Virus record (IMG/VR): IMGVR_UViG_3300046804_001058
Coordinates: 64,001-113,936 of that record
From: a virus
Length of the DNA: 49,936 nucleotides
Direction: 5' to 3' (one strand)
The translations under genes and the position numbers were made by a program. Below are positions 8,183 to 15,752 of this stretch, piece after piece. The notes under the pieces are model-generated. The model was not told the DNA's origin. It made no database searches and saw nothing but the letters and a program-made list of their open reading frames with translations. How positions within the stretch are numbered: position 1 is the stretch's first letter; each line of letters opens with the position of its first letter.

Positions 8183-8795
8183 ATCAAAACCAGCTGAAGA
8201 AAAGCCTGAGCAAGCTTCAGGTTTTAAAGACTTATTGAATTCAATGATGGAACGTAGATGGTACATCACTGGATTAGTATTAGGATCATTTATATTAATT
8301 ATAGGTGGTATATTCATGGCTCTTAATAACAACATCCCTGCTGCTGCAGAATGGAAAGAGTTATTATTATTAATGTTAGGTGCCTTCATTGGTTCTTACG
8401 GTAAGATCATTGACTACTGGTTCTCTGATACTGACAAAGATAAGATGTTGGTACAGAAGATGGATGAGGAAGATGGTGTGTCTATGTCTCATACCAATGA
8501 CATGAAAGAGTCTAACAAACCTGTAGCTCCAACTATCCCTGATGCATTTGTACAAGGTGCTGCTGCAGCTAGAGACTTAGCTGTTGTAGAAAACAAACAG
8601 AAGCATGAGATAGTGCGTGATGAGCAAGAACACAGACAAGCTCTTGAGATTGATGAACAAGAACATGAGCAAGAAATGGAAAAGCTTAAGCTTGAACATG
8701 AACTAAAAGCTCACAGACAATGTCAACATGTATATGCTGATGTAGATCATGATGGAGACTATGAGTGTATTCACTGTGGTAAAATCAAAGAGTAA
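8169..8795 (+). CDS. Holin-like membrane protein with coiled coil and zinc-ribbon tail
   Basis: 208 residues. Two membrane helices at about 33-51 and 63-79 are followed by a polar linker, a long charged helix at about 138-182 (many E/H/Q/K), and a C-terminal metal-binding candidate with C185, H187, C200 and C203. The helix pair followed by GSYGKIIDYWFSDT resembles phage holins of Bacteroidota. The zinc-ribbon-like tail is an unusual addition for a holin. The stop overlaps the start of the CsgG-like gene. An alternative is a membrane adaptor for the export module. Confidence 0.55.
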   Translation: MDLFKSKPAEEKPEQASGFKDLLNSMMERRWYITGLVLGSFILIIGGIFMALNNNIPAAAEWKELLLLMLGAFIGSYGKIIDYWFSDTDKDKMLVQKMDEEDGVSMSHTNDMKESNKPVAPTIPDAFVQGAAAARDLAVVENKQKHEIVRDEQEHRQALEIDEQEHEQEMEKLKLEHELKAHRQCQHVYADVDHDGDYECIHCGKIKE

Positions 8796-9514
8796 TGAAA
8801 AAATTATTGATACTTCTTGTAACATTTTTATATACAAATTTGTTACAAGCCCAGCTAGCTAAAACCTCTACAGAGCAATACAAGGCTAGCTTTGAGAAGG
8901 CTATAGATATTTCAAGCTTTATGGATTATGACGGACCTCAAATCCCTATTCAAATCCTGAAGTGTGGTATCAATGATGAGATGTACGAGATGTACCCTGA
9001 GCTTAAAGAGAAACGTGTGGGCTTAGGTGTAGCTAATATATCTATGGAATATTTAGAAAATCTTAACAGATTCAAGTTTACAGAAGATAAAACTGAAATC
9101 AAGAACAGGATGGTTAAGCAGTTCCAAGCTAGTCAAGCTGGAATATCTGAGAACAAACTGGACGGACGTGGCAAGATTAACCTTGCAAAGTACTTTGTAA
9201 CTATTGAATGTTATGATTATAGTATTTCAGAAGATGAGACTATTAGCCTTAAGGATGGTACAAAGCAACTTATGGTTACCAGGATTGGTTTACAAGTTAG
9301 ATTCACTGATGCTGAGACTGGGGTGGTATTTAGTGGTTCTGGGCTTGGTGATGCAAAAACTACCAAAGAAACTGCTGGGATAACATCAGATGCTGCACTG
9401 GACCCTGTTAAATTTAATCAATCAACCATATCTATTGCTACGAAGAAAGCTCTAGATATAGCATGTGCTCGTATTCTAGATAGAATGGTGAAGAAAGGAA
9501 TCTTCACAAAGTAA
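8795..9514 (+). CDS. CsgG-like secretion pore protein
   Basis: 239 residues with a signal peptide ending near LLQAQ but no lipobox cysteine, unlike bacterial CsgG lipoproteins. The later half matches the CsgG/LPP20-type layout: RIGLQVRFTDAETGVVFSG (strand with D-x-x-T-G), a Gly-rich linker and a closing helix, IATKKALDIACARILDRMV. CsgG forms the outer-membrane channel that exports curli subunits; it is about 260 residues after processing. The gene sits between a membrane protein and an exported protein, all joined by overlapping stop/start codons. It could export the cohesin-like or 9514 product, or act as a lysis pore. Confidence 0.6.
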   Translation: MKKLLILLVTFLYTNLLQAQLAKTSTEQYKASFEKAIDISSFMDYDGPQIPIQILKCGINDEMYEMYPELKEKRVGLGVANISMEYLENLNRFKFTEDKTEIKNRMVKQFQASQAGISENKLDGRGKINLAKYFVTIECYDYSISEDETISLKDGTKQLMVTRIGLQVRFTDAETGVVFSGSGLGDAKTTKETAGITSDAALDPVKFNQSTISIATKKALDIACARILDRMVKKGIFTK

Positions 9515-10725
9515 TGAAACAGTTTATATTCATTTTAATAACAGTAGTATTACTACCAACTTATGCGTATTGCCAAACCATTATCCAAACTTGGACGGAC
9601 CCTTGTACTAAAGTTACAAGTGTATTTAGCATTCCTATTACTGGCAGCACCACTATTGTTTTTTATAATAAATACAAGACTTTTACAGCTAACGATGTAC
9701 GTAGTGGGGCTTTTCAAGCCTGGATCAATGAAGTTTACGCAGAGTACCAAAAGCTATCTCCGTGCTCAGTGGCACAAACAACGCAAACTGCTACAGCTAT
9801 TACAGCATCTGCTGTCTCATCCGCTGTAGGAGCTGCTGTTAGTGGAGCTGCTTCTTCTGCTGCTAGTTCAGCTGCAGGTGCTGCAGCATCTAGTGCTGCT
9901 AGTTCTGCTTCAACAGGTGGTGGTGGTGATAGTGGAGGTGGTGGTAGTTCTGAAGCTAGCTCTTCTGAAAGCTCTTCAGGGGAATCTAAATCAGAATCTA
10001 AATCTGAAAGCAAGGGGGGAGGGGGTAAGTCCTCTTCTAAATCTGGAGGAAAGAGTCAAGCTAAAATGAATCCTATACTGTTTAACTCTGACCTCACTGG
10101 AGGACAAACATTAGATGGTTCTGTAAACGCTGTTATTACATCAGGTATATCACAGAGCTCTATGGCTGGTGATGTAAGTTGGGGAGTAACAGGAATGATC
10201 TGGAGCAACTTTAGACAGTTTGCTCTTTCAGGTAGATATACAAAGATGAACATGAATGAGCAAGGAAATCTTGCTAGTATATCTAACTTTGGTGGTACAG
10301 TGGCATATGCCTTTGGTAATGTGTTTGGGTTTGTAACATACGCTCAGATATTCCCTTTAGGAAAATGGGGAGTGACAGGTGCAAATGCTACAATCAGTGT
10401 AGCGTCTGCAGACTACGGTGTAGAAGGTGAAAAACAATTCACCACAACCCATTCATTACTATTATTCTACACTAAACCATTTAGTGTAAATAGAAGACTG
10501 ACCATATCTCCTGATCTATATATCTCTGGGAGCCCTGTAACTTATGGAACAAAGGATAATTCCTTTACAGTAAGTGAAGATATGATGTTCCTTACAGGCT
10601 TCAGTATGGACTATTCAATAACCAAAAGATTCAAGTTCAATACAGGTGTTAGGACCAGCTTGAGTACAAATCCAAGTATTCCAATGTTACTATTTATGGT
10701 AGTTGGAAGTAAGATAAATCTCTAA
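9514..10725 (+). CDS. Exported protein with Ala/Ser/Gly linker and probable beta-barrel
   Basis: 403 residues. A signal peptide (MKQFIFILITVVLLPTYAYC) is followed by about 70 ordinary residues, then a low-complexity Ala/Ser, Gly and Ser/Glu/Lys linker at about 92-185. The last 210 residues show alternating strands with aromatic ends (SWGVTGMIWSNF, GFVTYAQIFPLGKWG, LLLFYTKPFSV), like an outer-membrane beta-barrel or autotransporter end. It is the last gene of the export block, and a hairpin overlaps its stop codon. An outer-membrane location fits a partner of the CsgG-like protein, but this is inferred from layout. Confidence 0.55.
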   Translation: MKQFIFILITVVLLPTYAYCQTIIQTWTDPCTKVTSVFSIPITGSTTIVFYNKYKTFTANDVRSGAFQAWINEVYAEYQKLSPCSVAQTTQTATAITASAVSSAVGAAVSGAASSAASSAAGAAASSAASSASTGGGGDSGGGGSSEASSSESSSGESKSESKSESKGGGGKSSSKSGGKSQAKMNPILFNSDLTGGQTLDGSVNAVITSGISQSSMAGDVSWGVTGMIWSNFRQFALSGRYTKMNMNEQGNLASISNFGGTVAYAFGNVFGFVTYAQIFPLGKWGVTGANATISVASADYGVEGEKQFTTTHSLLLFYTKPFSVNRRLTISPDLYISGSPVTYGTKDNSFTVSEDMMFLTGFSMDYSITKRFKFNTGVRTSLSTNPSIPMLLFMVVGSKINL

Positions 10726-10740
10726 TCAATTTGATTAGAG
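10720..10740 (+). terminator. Perfect hairpin at end of export block
   Basis: CTCTAATCAA and TTGATTAGAG are perfect complements with one base between them, so the actual loop is formed by opening the top pairs. It overlaps the stop codon of the previous gene and is followed by an AT-rich stretch, not a T-run. A promoter follows 40 bases later, which supports a transcription boundary here. Confidence 0.4.
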
Positions 10741-10780
10741 TTGACTTAATTAATTTGGTTATACCAATTTAATAAAGCTC

Positions 10781-10811
10781 ATTGATTATAGTAAAAAACA
10801 ACATATCTTTG
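10781..10811 (+). promoter_or_regulatory. Bacteroidota-type promoter for the virion-gene block
   Basis: TATCTTTG at 10804-10811 fits TAnnTTTG; ATTG at 10781-10784, 19 bases upstream, is a weak match to the -33 TTTG. It lies 19 bases before the ATG at 10831, after the hairpin that ends the preceding gene block. Confidence 0.5.
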
Positions 10812-10830
10812 AACATTAATTTTTTTAATC

Positions 10831-11604
10831 ATGGCAATACCTTCTAGACAGATTGGCTGGGGCACAGAAGAGAACCTTTTGTGGCAGATATCTAAGCAAT
10901 TAGAATATCTTACTAGAGTTATATATAATATACCCAATAACACAACAACAACTACTTCTACAACAACAACTGCAGCTCCAGTTCCTGGAAATGTAGATAT
11001 TCCTGCTAGTACACAATTTGATATTGTAGGAGACTTTACAATTGAGATGTTTGTTAACATGTCAAATCTTGATGGTTTCCCACGTCCATATAGTTTTGGT
11101 GCATATCCTGCTCCTAATGCTATGTCAATTGAAGGAGGTCAGTTATATTTCTGGGCTAATAATGCTGCATTAATCAATGGTTCATTCTCTCCTAGTGTAG
11201 GACAATGGTATCATATTTGTGTAATGGGTTATGGCTCTACAGCATACATGTTTGTTGATGGTGTAGAAGTAGCAAATTCTCCTTATGGAGGATCTATTTC
11301 TAGCCAAGGTTTACCATTAACAATTGGATATGGTAATGAGTCTGGCTCTTATTTCAATGGTTTAATAAGTAACTTTAGATGGAGTAATATTGCTATGTAT
11401 CCTACAACTGGATTCTCAGTGCCTACAGCACCATTAGGATATGATGGTGGAACAGTAGTGTTAATATTCCAAGGTACTACATTAAATGATGAGTTATCAG
11501 ATCAAACTGGTAATGGACATAATGCTAGCAACACTGGAGCTACGTACTCTTCAAGCAATCCATTTGTTGGATATGAAGGATCATTACAAATGGGAACAGT
11601 TTAA
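10831..11604 (+). CDS. LamG/concanavalin-like protein with shared N-terminal module
   Basis: 257 residues. The first 30 residues (MAIPSRQIGWGTEENLLWQI, then SKQLEYLT) are nearly the same as the start of the next gene. A Thr-rich linker with TTTTTSTTTTAAP follows, then a LamG-type beta-sandwich (WYHICVMGYGSTAYMFVDGV, PLTIGYGNESGSYFNGLISN, FRWSN). LamG domains bind carbohydrates or proteins. The likely meaning is a virion decoration or receptor-binding protein anchored by the N-terminal module, which is inferred. A promoter lies just upstream. Confidence 0.65.
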   Translation: MAIPSRQIGWGTEENLLWQISKQLEYLTRVIYNIPNNTTTTTSTTTTAAPVPGNVDIPASTQFDIVGDFTIEMFVNMSNLDGFPRPYSFGAYPAPNAMSIEGGQLYFWANNAALINGSFSPSVGQWYHICVMGYGSTAYMFVDGVEVANSPYGGSISSQGLPLTIGYGNESGSYFNGLISNFRWSNIAMYPTTGFSVPTAPLGYDGGTVVLIFQGTTLNDELSDQTGNGHNASNTGATYSSSNPFVGYEGSLQMGTV

Positions 11605-11615
11605 ACTAATTAGAA

Positions 11616-12017
11616 ATGGCAATACCAAGTAAACAGATAGGACAACCATCAAGTACAAAAGCAGCTTTGCTTTGGGACATTTCTAAGCAATTAGAATTGA
11701 TGACACAAGTGGCAGGTAATGTTGTAGTACCTCAAATAACTACTATATATAGTAATGAGTTATCTTTTCCTATATCATACACTAGCATGATTTTAAGATG
11801 TAATAATACAGGAAATAATTTAGGAAACTATATATACACAAGTGAAACTGTAAATGACATAAATGAATTAGTTACTTTATTTAATAATAATCTTGAAGCA
11901 GCTGCTATTGGTACATATAGTGCTTCTGGATCAAATGTTTTAGCATTAACTACAACTAAATCTATAGAAGCATGTTGTGTTGGAGACGCAGTTTACATAG
12001 ATGTTTTTAATGACTAA
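11616..12017 (+). CDS. Paralogue with the shared MAIPS N-terminal module
   Basis: 133 residues. MAIPSKQIG and LLWDISKQLELMTQV align with the preceding protein, but the remaining 95 residues differ and form a Ser/Thr/Asn-rich beta domain with NNTGNNLGNYIYTSETVND. There is no signal peptide. The pair seems to use one attachment module with exchangeable C-terminal domains, as in phage decoration or tail-adaptor proteins. It starts 11 bases after the previous stop. Confidence 0.6.
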   Translation: MAIPSKQIGQPSSTKAALLWDISKQLELMTQVAGNVVVPQITTIYSNELSFPISYTSMILRCNNTGNNLGNYIYTSETVNDINELVTLFNNNLEAAAIGTYSASGSNVLALTTTKSIEACCVGDAVYIDVFND

Positions 12018-12044
12018 CTCAAAACAAACCAACAATAACTACAT

Positions 12045-13061
12045 ATGAAGGATTTAAAGTTTATCTGTGCTCAGCCAGATGATACCTACTACACATGGCA
12101 GGTACATGCATGGTTAGAGAGTTTAAAAGCTCTTGGGCACTCAGACAAAGCAATTGTATTAGTATATACACCTAGCTTTAGAGAGAAAAGTGATAAATGG
12201 CAGAAGATAGTAGATTTATATCCAGAAGCAGAATTTGCTTTCTATCAAGATAGTGGAGATGTAAGTAAGTATTTAGGAGTGTATATTCCTGTCTTACGTC
12301 CATATGTTTTGATGAGATATTTTCAGGATCATCCTGAAATGGTAGCTAAAGCAGTGTTCTATTGTGATTGTGATATTCTATTTACAGATAAATTTGATGT
12401 AGAAAAGTATAAAGATGATGATATAAACTATCTATCTGATACTAACAGCTACATAAATGCTTCATATTTTGATAGTAAAGTTAAAGACGTAAAAGCTGAT
12501 AAGCTTGACGAATATAAAACTAGAGACATCCTTGCAGAAGTTACAAGCTTCATAGGAATCAATAGAGAAATAGCAGAAGCTAATAACTTAAACTCTGGAG
12601 GAGCTCAATACTTCCTTAAGAATATAGATGCTAACTTCTGGAAGAAGGTGATGAATGATTGTATTATCATCCGCAGTTACCTTCAACATATAAATAAAGA
12701 ATTCTTCCCTAGTGAAGAAAAAGGATTTCAAAGCTGGTGTGCAGATATGTGGGCTGTGTTATGGAACCTTTGGTTGAGAGACCAAGAAACTAAAAACATT
12801 CCTGAAATGGACTTCTCTTGGGCAACAGACCCAATTGAGAAGGTTGAAAGACTGGGATTGTTTCACAATGCAGGAGTAACAGCAAGAAATATGTTTGGTT
12901 ACCCAGCGTTTTACAAAGGAACATACCACACAGGTAAGAATCCTTTTGATGATACTCATATGCTCACTGTAGCAAATGATGAAACATCACAAAAACATGG
13001 TACCTATTACTATGTTACAAAACTATTAGAATTAAAAAACAAATATAACCTTAACTATTAA
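12045..13061 (+). CDS. GT-A type glycosyltransferase
   Basis: 338 residues with no signal peptide. DCD at 108-110 in VFYCDCDILF is a DxD metal/nucleotide-sugar motif, and the protein has the general outline of the GT8/hydroxyproline-galactosyltransferase-like phage proteins (FHNAGVTARNMFG, YHTGKNPF near the end). The role is likely sugar transfer to a virion protein or a surface glycan; the acceptor is unknown. It sits among probable virion proteins, separate from the glycosyltransferase fusion at the left edge. Confidence 0.65.
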   Translation: MKDLKFICAQPDDTYYTWQVHAWLESLKALGHSDKAIVLVYTPSFREKSDKWQKIVDLYPEAEFAFYQDSGDVSKYLGVYIPVLRPYVLMRYFQDHPEMVAKAVFYCDCDILFTDKFDVEKYKDDDINYLSDTNSYINASYFDSKVKDVKADKLDEYKTRDILAEVTSFIGINREIAEANNLNSGGAQYFLKNIDANFWKKVMNDCIIIRSYLQHINKEFFPSEEKGFQSWCADMWAVLWNLWLRDQETKNIPEMDFSWATDPIEKVERLGLFHNAGVTARNMFGYPAFYKGTYHTGKNPFDDTHMLTVANDETSQKHGTYYYVTKLLELKNKYNLNY

Positions 13062-13082
13062 CCTAATTAAAAACAAAAAATT

Positions 13083-13511
13083 ATGGGAAGCAATCAAAAC
13101 TTAAAAGCTTTTGTTCGTTACGATGGTAGCAACAGAGTAGTTGCAGGTAGTCTTATCTTCAGAAGAAAGAAACCTACAGTTGGCAAATGGCATGAAATTA
13201 ACAGAAATGAATGTTGCAATTTTGACCAATCAACTATTGTAGTAAATGTACAAAGTTCATTTCCTTTTAACTATCCAGACTTTGTTCTAGAATCTGATGG
13301 TGGGCCGTACACATACCAATTTTATTCTGGAGATAATACAACAGTAAATGATGTATATGAGTTAGCAGACTACAACAACAACAGATATGGTTTTGTTGGT
13401 ACATTTAAAGTGTTAAGCGGTGAATTAGTATTCACTCCAAATGCTTCAACTGCTGCTTACTTTGCTGCTGCTGGTGCTGATGGACTTGCTGCTTATTCAT
13501 TTGCTGACTAA
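13083..13511 (+). CDS. Probable virion-associated protein
   Basis: 142 residues. It starts MGSNQNLKAFVRYDGSNRVV and has a CC pair in NECCN at about residue 40. The rest is beta-rich and ends in an Ala-rich stretch (STAAYFAAAGADGLAAY). I recall proteins with this opening next to MAIPS-type proteins in environmental phages, which agrees with a structural role, but there is no defining domain. A short A-rich leader precedes the ATG. Confidence 0.5.
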   Translation: MGSNQNLKAFVRYDGSNRVVAGSLIFRRKKPTVGKWHEINRNECCNFDQSTIVVNVQSSFPFNYPDFVLESDGGPYTYQFYSGDNTTVNDVYELADYNNNRYGFVGTFKVLSGELVFTPNASTAAYFAAAGADGLAAYSFAD

Positions 13512-13526
13512 TTAAAAACTATAACA

Positions 13527-13673
13527 ATGGCAGAAAATATTAAAGAACACGTTGCTAAAATTAAAGCAATAATTGGTAAAGAAGCTCCTCAAACTGTTGT
13601 AGAAACTACAACAGAAACTACAACTAGAGCTGATTTAGAAGACGTACCTGAATATCCTTTAAACCAAGACTAA
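13527..13673 (+). CDS. Small protein with Thr/Glu-rich linker
   Basis: 48 residues. A helical start (MAENIKEHVAKIKAIIGKEA) is followed by a Thr/Glu-rich stretch and an acidic end. Its stop shares a base with the next ATG (TAATG), so the genes are coupled. It might be a partner or scaffold for the Dps-like protein downstream; no family was recognised. Confidence 0.5.
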   Translation: MAENIKEHVAKIKAIIGKEAPQTVVETTTETTTRADLEDVPEYPLNQD

Positions 13674-14086
13674 TGGCAAAATCATTATTTCCAGAAAAAA
13701 TGATGGAAGGAGTATCGTTAAACTTAGACTCAATCAAAGCTAAGTTAAACTACTTTGATTTACAACTGCATGAACTACACTGGCAAACAAGATCTCTAGC
13801 TGAGCATTTAGCTCTAGGAGATGCTTATGACATGGTAGCTGATATCAAAGATGAAATTGTAGAGAAAATTATGGGTTACACAGGAACTAGAACTAAAGCT
13901 ATGCCTGTAGATCCTATTAAACCATATGCTCCAGGGGTACCTGATCAGGTTATCAATGAGCTTATGAGCTTTGCAAAACAACTAGAAGCATTTGGTGAAT
14001 CAAACGGAATGCCTGACATTGAAAATATTGCACAATCCTTATCTGGGGACGCAGCTAAAATCAAATATCGTTTAACGTTATCTTAA
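13673..14086 (+). CDS. Dps/ferritin-like protein (DUF5856-like)
   Basis: 137 residues, mainly helical. HELHWQT at 33-39 followed by H45, D50, D53, D57, D60 and E61/E64 in the next helix resembles the Dps arrangement of HW, then acidic residues in A-x-x-D-x-x-x-D-x-I-x-E. Dps proteins bind iron and can coat DNA. I recall the family as DUF5856 in Bacteroidota phages. Iron oxidation is inferred and not proven. The gene is flanked by coupled small genes and precedes the lysine-rich array. Confidence 0.5.
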   Translation: MAKSLFPEKMMEGVSLNLDSIKAKLNYFDLQLHELHWQTRSLAEHLALGDAYDMVADIKDEIVEKIMGYTGTRTKAMPVDPIKPYAPGVPDQVINELMSFAKQLEAFGESNGMPDIENIAQSLSGDAAKIKYRLTLS

Positions 14087-14376
14087 TGCAGATTAACAAA
14101 AAGTATTTTCCCAAGATAATGCAAGATAATGAGAGTATTTATTTTGCACATCTTGAGGGAATCATTGATTCAATAGATGAACTGTCTACCTTAGAGATAG
14201 TTAGAAACCCTCGTTCTTATCATTTTAGATTGGCTCCTAGTGTACCAAAGTATACACAACCTCTACTAGAAGAACTGTTGAAGTTTCATAACATGTTTAA
14301 GATTAGACTACAGTTGTCTAAAAGCATTAAGAGTTCAGCAACTATCGTGTTTGAAATAAATTTGGAGGATTCGTAA
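14086..14376 (+). CDS. Hypothetical protein
   Basis: 96 residues. It starts immediately after the Dps-like gene (TAATG overlap) and shares its transcript. The sequence (MQINKKYFPKIMQDNESIYF) is mixed alpha/beta and not strongly basic or acidic, with no signal peptide or metal ligands. The end overlaps the -33 region of the promoter at 14361. I do not recognise a family. Confidence 0.55.
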   Translation: MQINKKYFPKIMQDNESIYFAHLEGIIDSIDELSTLEIVRNPRSYHFRLAPSVPKYTQPLLEELLKFHNMFKIRLQLSKSIKSSATIVFEINLEDS

Positions 14377-14392
14377 GAATTACATACCTTCG
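14361..14392 (+). promoter_or_regulatory. Bacteroidota-type promoter for the lysine-rich array
   Basis: TTTG at 14361-14364, a 20-base spacer, then TACCTTCG at 14385-14392 (one change from TAnnTTTG). The segment TTACATACCTT is identical to that in the 2674-2705 promoter. The ATG at 14417 is 24 bases downstream, so the block 14417-17339 likely has its own promoter. Confidence 0.6.
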
Positions 14393-14416
14393 TACTTAAA
14401 CCAAAAAAATTATATT

Positions 14417-14701
14417 ATGTCAGAAGAAATTAAAGAGTTTGCTCCAGTGGTGGAAGCGTCTGAAGGTCCTAAGTTTGATCCTAATAAGAAATATACATGG
14501 ACTAATGATGCTAATATTGTAATTTCTGGTGCAGAGTTTGGATTAATTTTAAATGCTTTACGTGGTGTTACAGGCACACAAGAGGCACAAGCAATTTTCT
14601 TAGCTGCAAAAGCTGCTGATAAAGTTGAAGATGTATTAGTTAGAAACGTGGAGAATGGAGTGATCGTTGAAGCTCCAGAAACCCCTAAAGGAAGTTTATA
14701 A
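14417..14701 (+). CDS. Conserved-looking small phage protein
   Basis: 94 residues. It is acidic at the start (MSEEIKEFAPVVEASEGPKF) and contains NKKYTWTNDANIVISGAEFG, then LILNALRGV, a pattern that I have seen in hypothetical proteins from phages of this type, without a known role. It is not basic, unlike the genes that follow. It is the first gene after the 14361-14392 promoter and its stop shares a base with the next ATG. Confidence 0.6.
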   Translation: MSEEIKEFAPVVEASEGPKFDPNKKYTWTNDANIVISGAEFGLILNALRGVTGTQEAQAIFLAAKAADKVEDVLVRNVENGVIVEAPETPKGSL

Positions 14702-14847
14702 TGGCTAAACAAATGATTAAACGCAAGGATGGTTCTGTCTCACAACGTGGCTTGTGGGACAACATCCGTGCTAACAAAGGTTCTGGGAAGAAACCTACGG
14801 CTGCTATGCTTAAGCAGGAAAAGAAAATCAAAGCAAAAGGAAAATGA
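14701..14847 (+). CDS. Small basic protein with SQRGLWDNIRANKGSGKKP motif
   Basis: 48 residues, MAKQMIKRKDGSVSQRGLWD and onward, ending in a Lys-rich tail. SQRGLWDNIRANKGSGKKPT is a compact repeated theme in small phage proteins that I recall only as hypothetical. It overlaps both neighbours by a few bases. A nucleic-acid-binding role would fit the charge. Confidence 0.55.
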   Translation: MAKQMIKRKDGSVSQRGLWDNIRANKGSGKKPTAAMLKQEKKIKAKGK

Positions 14848-15044
14848 TCTATGAACCTGTAAACAGAATAGATGTTACCACTCCTAAAGGTGATGGAATC
14901 ATCTGGCTGGTTACAGATTATGGTCATGAAACAGATACTATGTATACTGTGATTATTAATGATACAGGAGAACTGTGGCAATTTACTCACAAGGATATAA
15001 TAGTTAAACCTAATATAACATTTAGAAGAAATGGCAAGCATTAA
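14844..15044 (+). CDS. Small beta-rich protein
   Basis: 66 residues. Predicted strands GIIWLVTDYGHETDTMYTVI and WQFTHKDIIVKPNITF suggest a small beta-barrel, perhaps of SH3 type. It is the least basic product in this run. It is coupled by ATGA to the previous gene and overlaps the next start by 14 bases. Confidence 0.55.
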   Translation: MIYEPVNRIDVTTPKGDGIIWLVTDYGHETDTMYTVIINDTGELWQFTHKDIIVKPNITFRRNGKH

Positions 15045-15423
15045 GAAACCAGGTCCTTATAATCCTCAAAAGGCTACAGCTTATGTAGGTAAGGGGGTTT
15101 TAAAGAATGGTGGTGGCATTACTCCTGTTCCTAATGGTCATCTTATTAAGAAAGATGGTACATCATTAAAGAATGGTGGTAAAGTTACAGTGATTGCTGG
15201 TGGTGAAAAACATGTTGTATATAAAAAGACTAGTCCTACAGGTGTTGGTAAAGGTAAGAAAGGTCACATTATGGTAAACCATCCTACTAAAGACAAAGGC
15301 AAGTGGGATACTATAGATCTTACAAAGATAGGTAGAGCCAAAACTGTTAAACAGGGTGTTGCTTCTACAAAGAAATGGCACAAGGACAATCCTGATTATA
15401 AGTATAAAGGTAAAAAGAAATAA
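15031..15423 (+). CDS. Lysine/glycine-rich protein with K-x-GG motifs
   Basis: 130 residues, high in Lys and Gly. LKNGG occurs twice (about residues 26-30 and 47-51), with other KKG and GKGKKG runs. The pattern matches the K-x-GG motifs of the next four genes. There is no signal peptide. Candidates are virion-internal DNA-associated proteins or substrates of a maturation protease; neither is shown. It starts within the end of the previous gene. Confidence 0.6.
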   Translation: MASIKKPGPYNPQKATAYVGKGVLKNGGGITPVPNGHLIKKDGTSLKNGGKVTVIAGGEKHVVYKKTSPTGVGKGKKGHIMVNHPTKDKGKWDTIDLTKIGRAKTVKQGVASTKKWHKDNPDYKYKGKKK

Positions 15424-15424
15424 C

Positions 15425-15751
15425 ATGGCAACAGTTAAGAAGCAACAAGCAGCTATTGCTATTGCAATGAAAAAAGCAGGTAAAACACCTAAGTCTATGA
15501 AAGATGGTGGTTCTACACCAGCTTGGCAAAGAAAAGAAGGTAAGAGTCCTTCTGGTGGGCTCAACGCAAAAGGTAGAGCTTCTTTAAAAGCTGCTGGTCA
15601 TGACATTAAAGCTCCACAACCTGAAGGTGGTCCTAGAAAGAAATCATTTTGTGCTAGGATGACAGGTATGAAAAAGAAACTCACATCTGCTAAAACAGCT
15701 AATGATCCTAATAGCAGAATTAATAAATCACTTCGTAAATGGAAATGTTAA
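15425..15751 (+). CDS. DUF6321-like phage protein
   Basis: 108 residues from the ATG at 15425; a longer frame from 15356 lies over the previous gene and is not used. MKDGGSTPAWQRKEGKSPSG, GLNAKGRASLK, then GGPRKKSFCARMTGMKKKL and DPNSRINKSLRKWKC form a distinct conserved block that I recall as DUF6321 of phages. Two cysteines (SFC and the terminal KWKC) may bind metal or form a disulphide. Basic overall. Function unknown. Confidence 0.65.
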   Translation: MATVKKQQAAIAIAMKKAGKTPKSMKDGGSTPAWQRKEGKSPSGGLNAKGRASLKAAGHDIKAPQPEGGPRKKSFCARMTGMKKKLTSAKTANDPNSRINKSLRKWKC

Positions 15752-15752
15752 C

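Noticed and set aside
9735-10013. Minus-strand Ala/Pro/Leu-rich frame opposite the linker
   Set aside because: It is the reverse complement of the Ala/Ser/Gly linker of the exported protein; low complexity keeps the frame open.
9842-10069. Plus-strand Leu/Val-rich frame in the linker
   Set aside because: It is another frame of the same low-complexity stretch.
10730-10780. Second hairpin TTGGT-TAT-ACCAA
   Set aside because: The stem is only 5 bp and lacks a T-run; the preceding perfect hairpin is the better terminator candidate.
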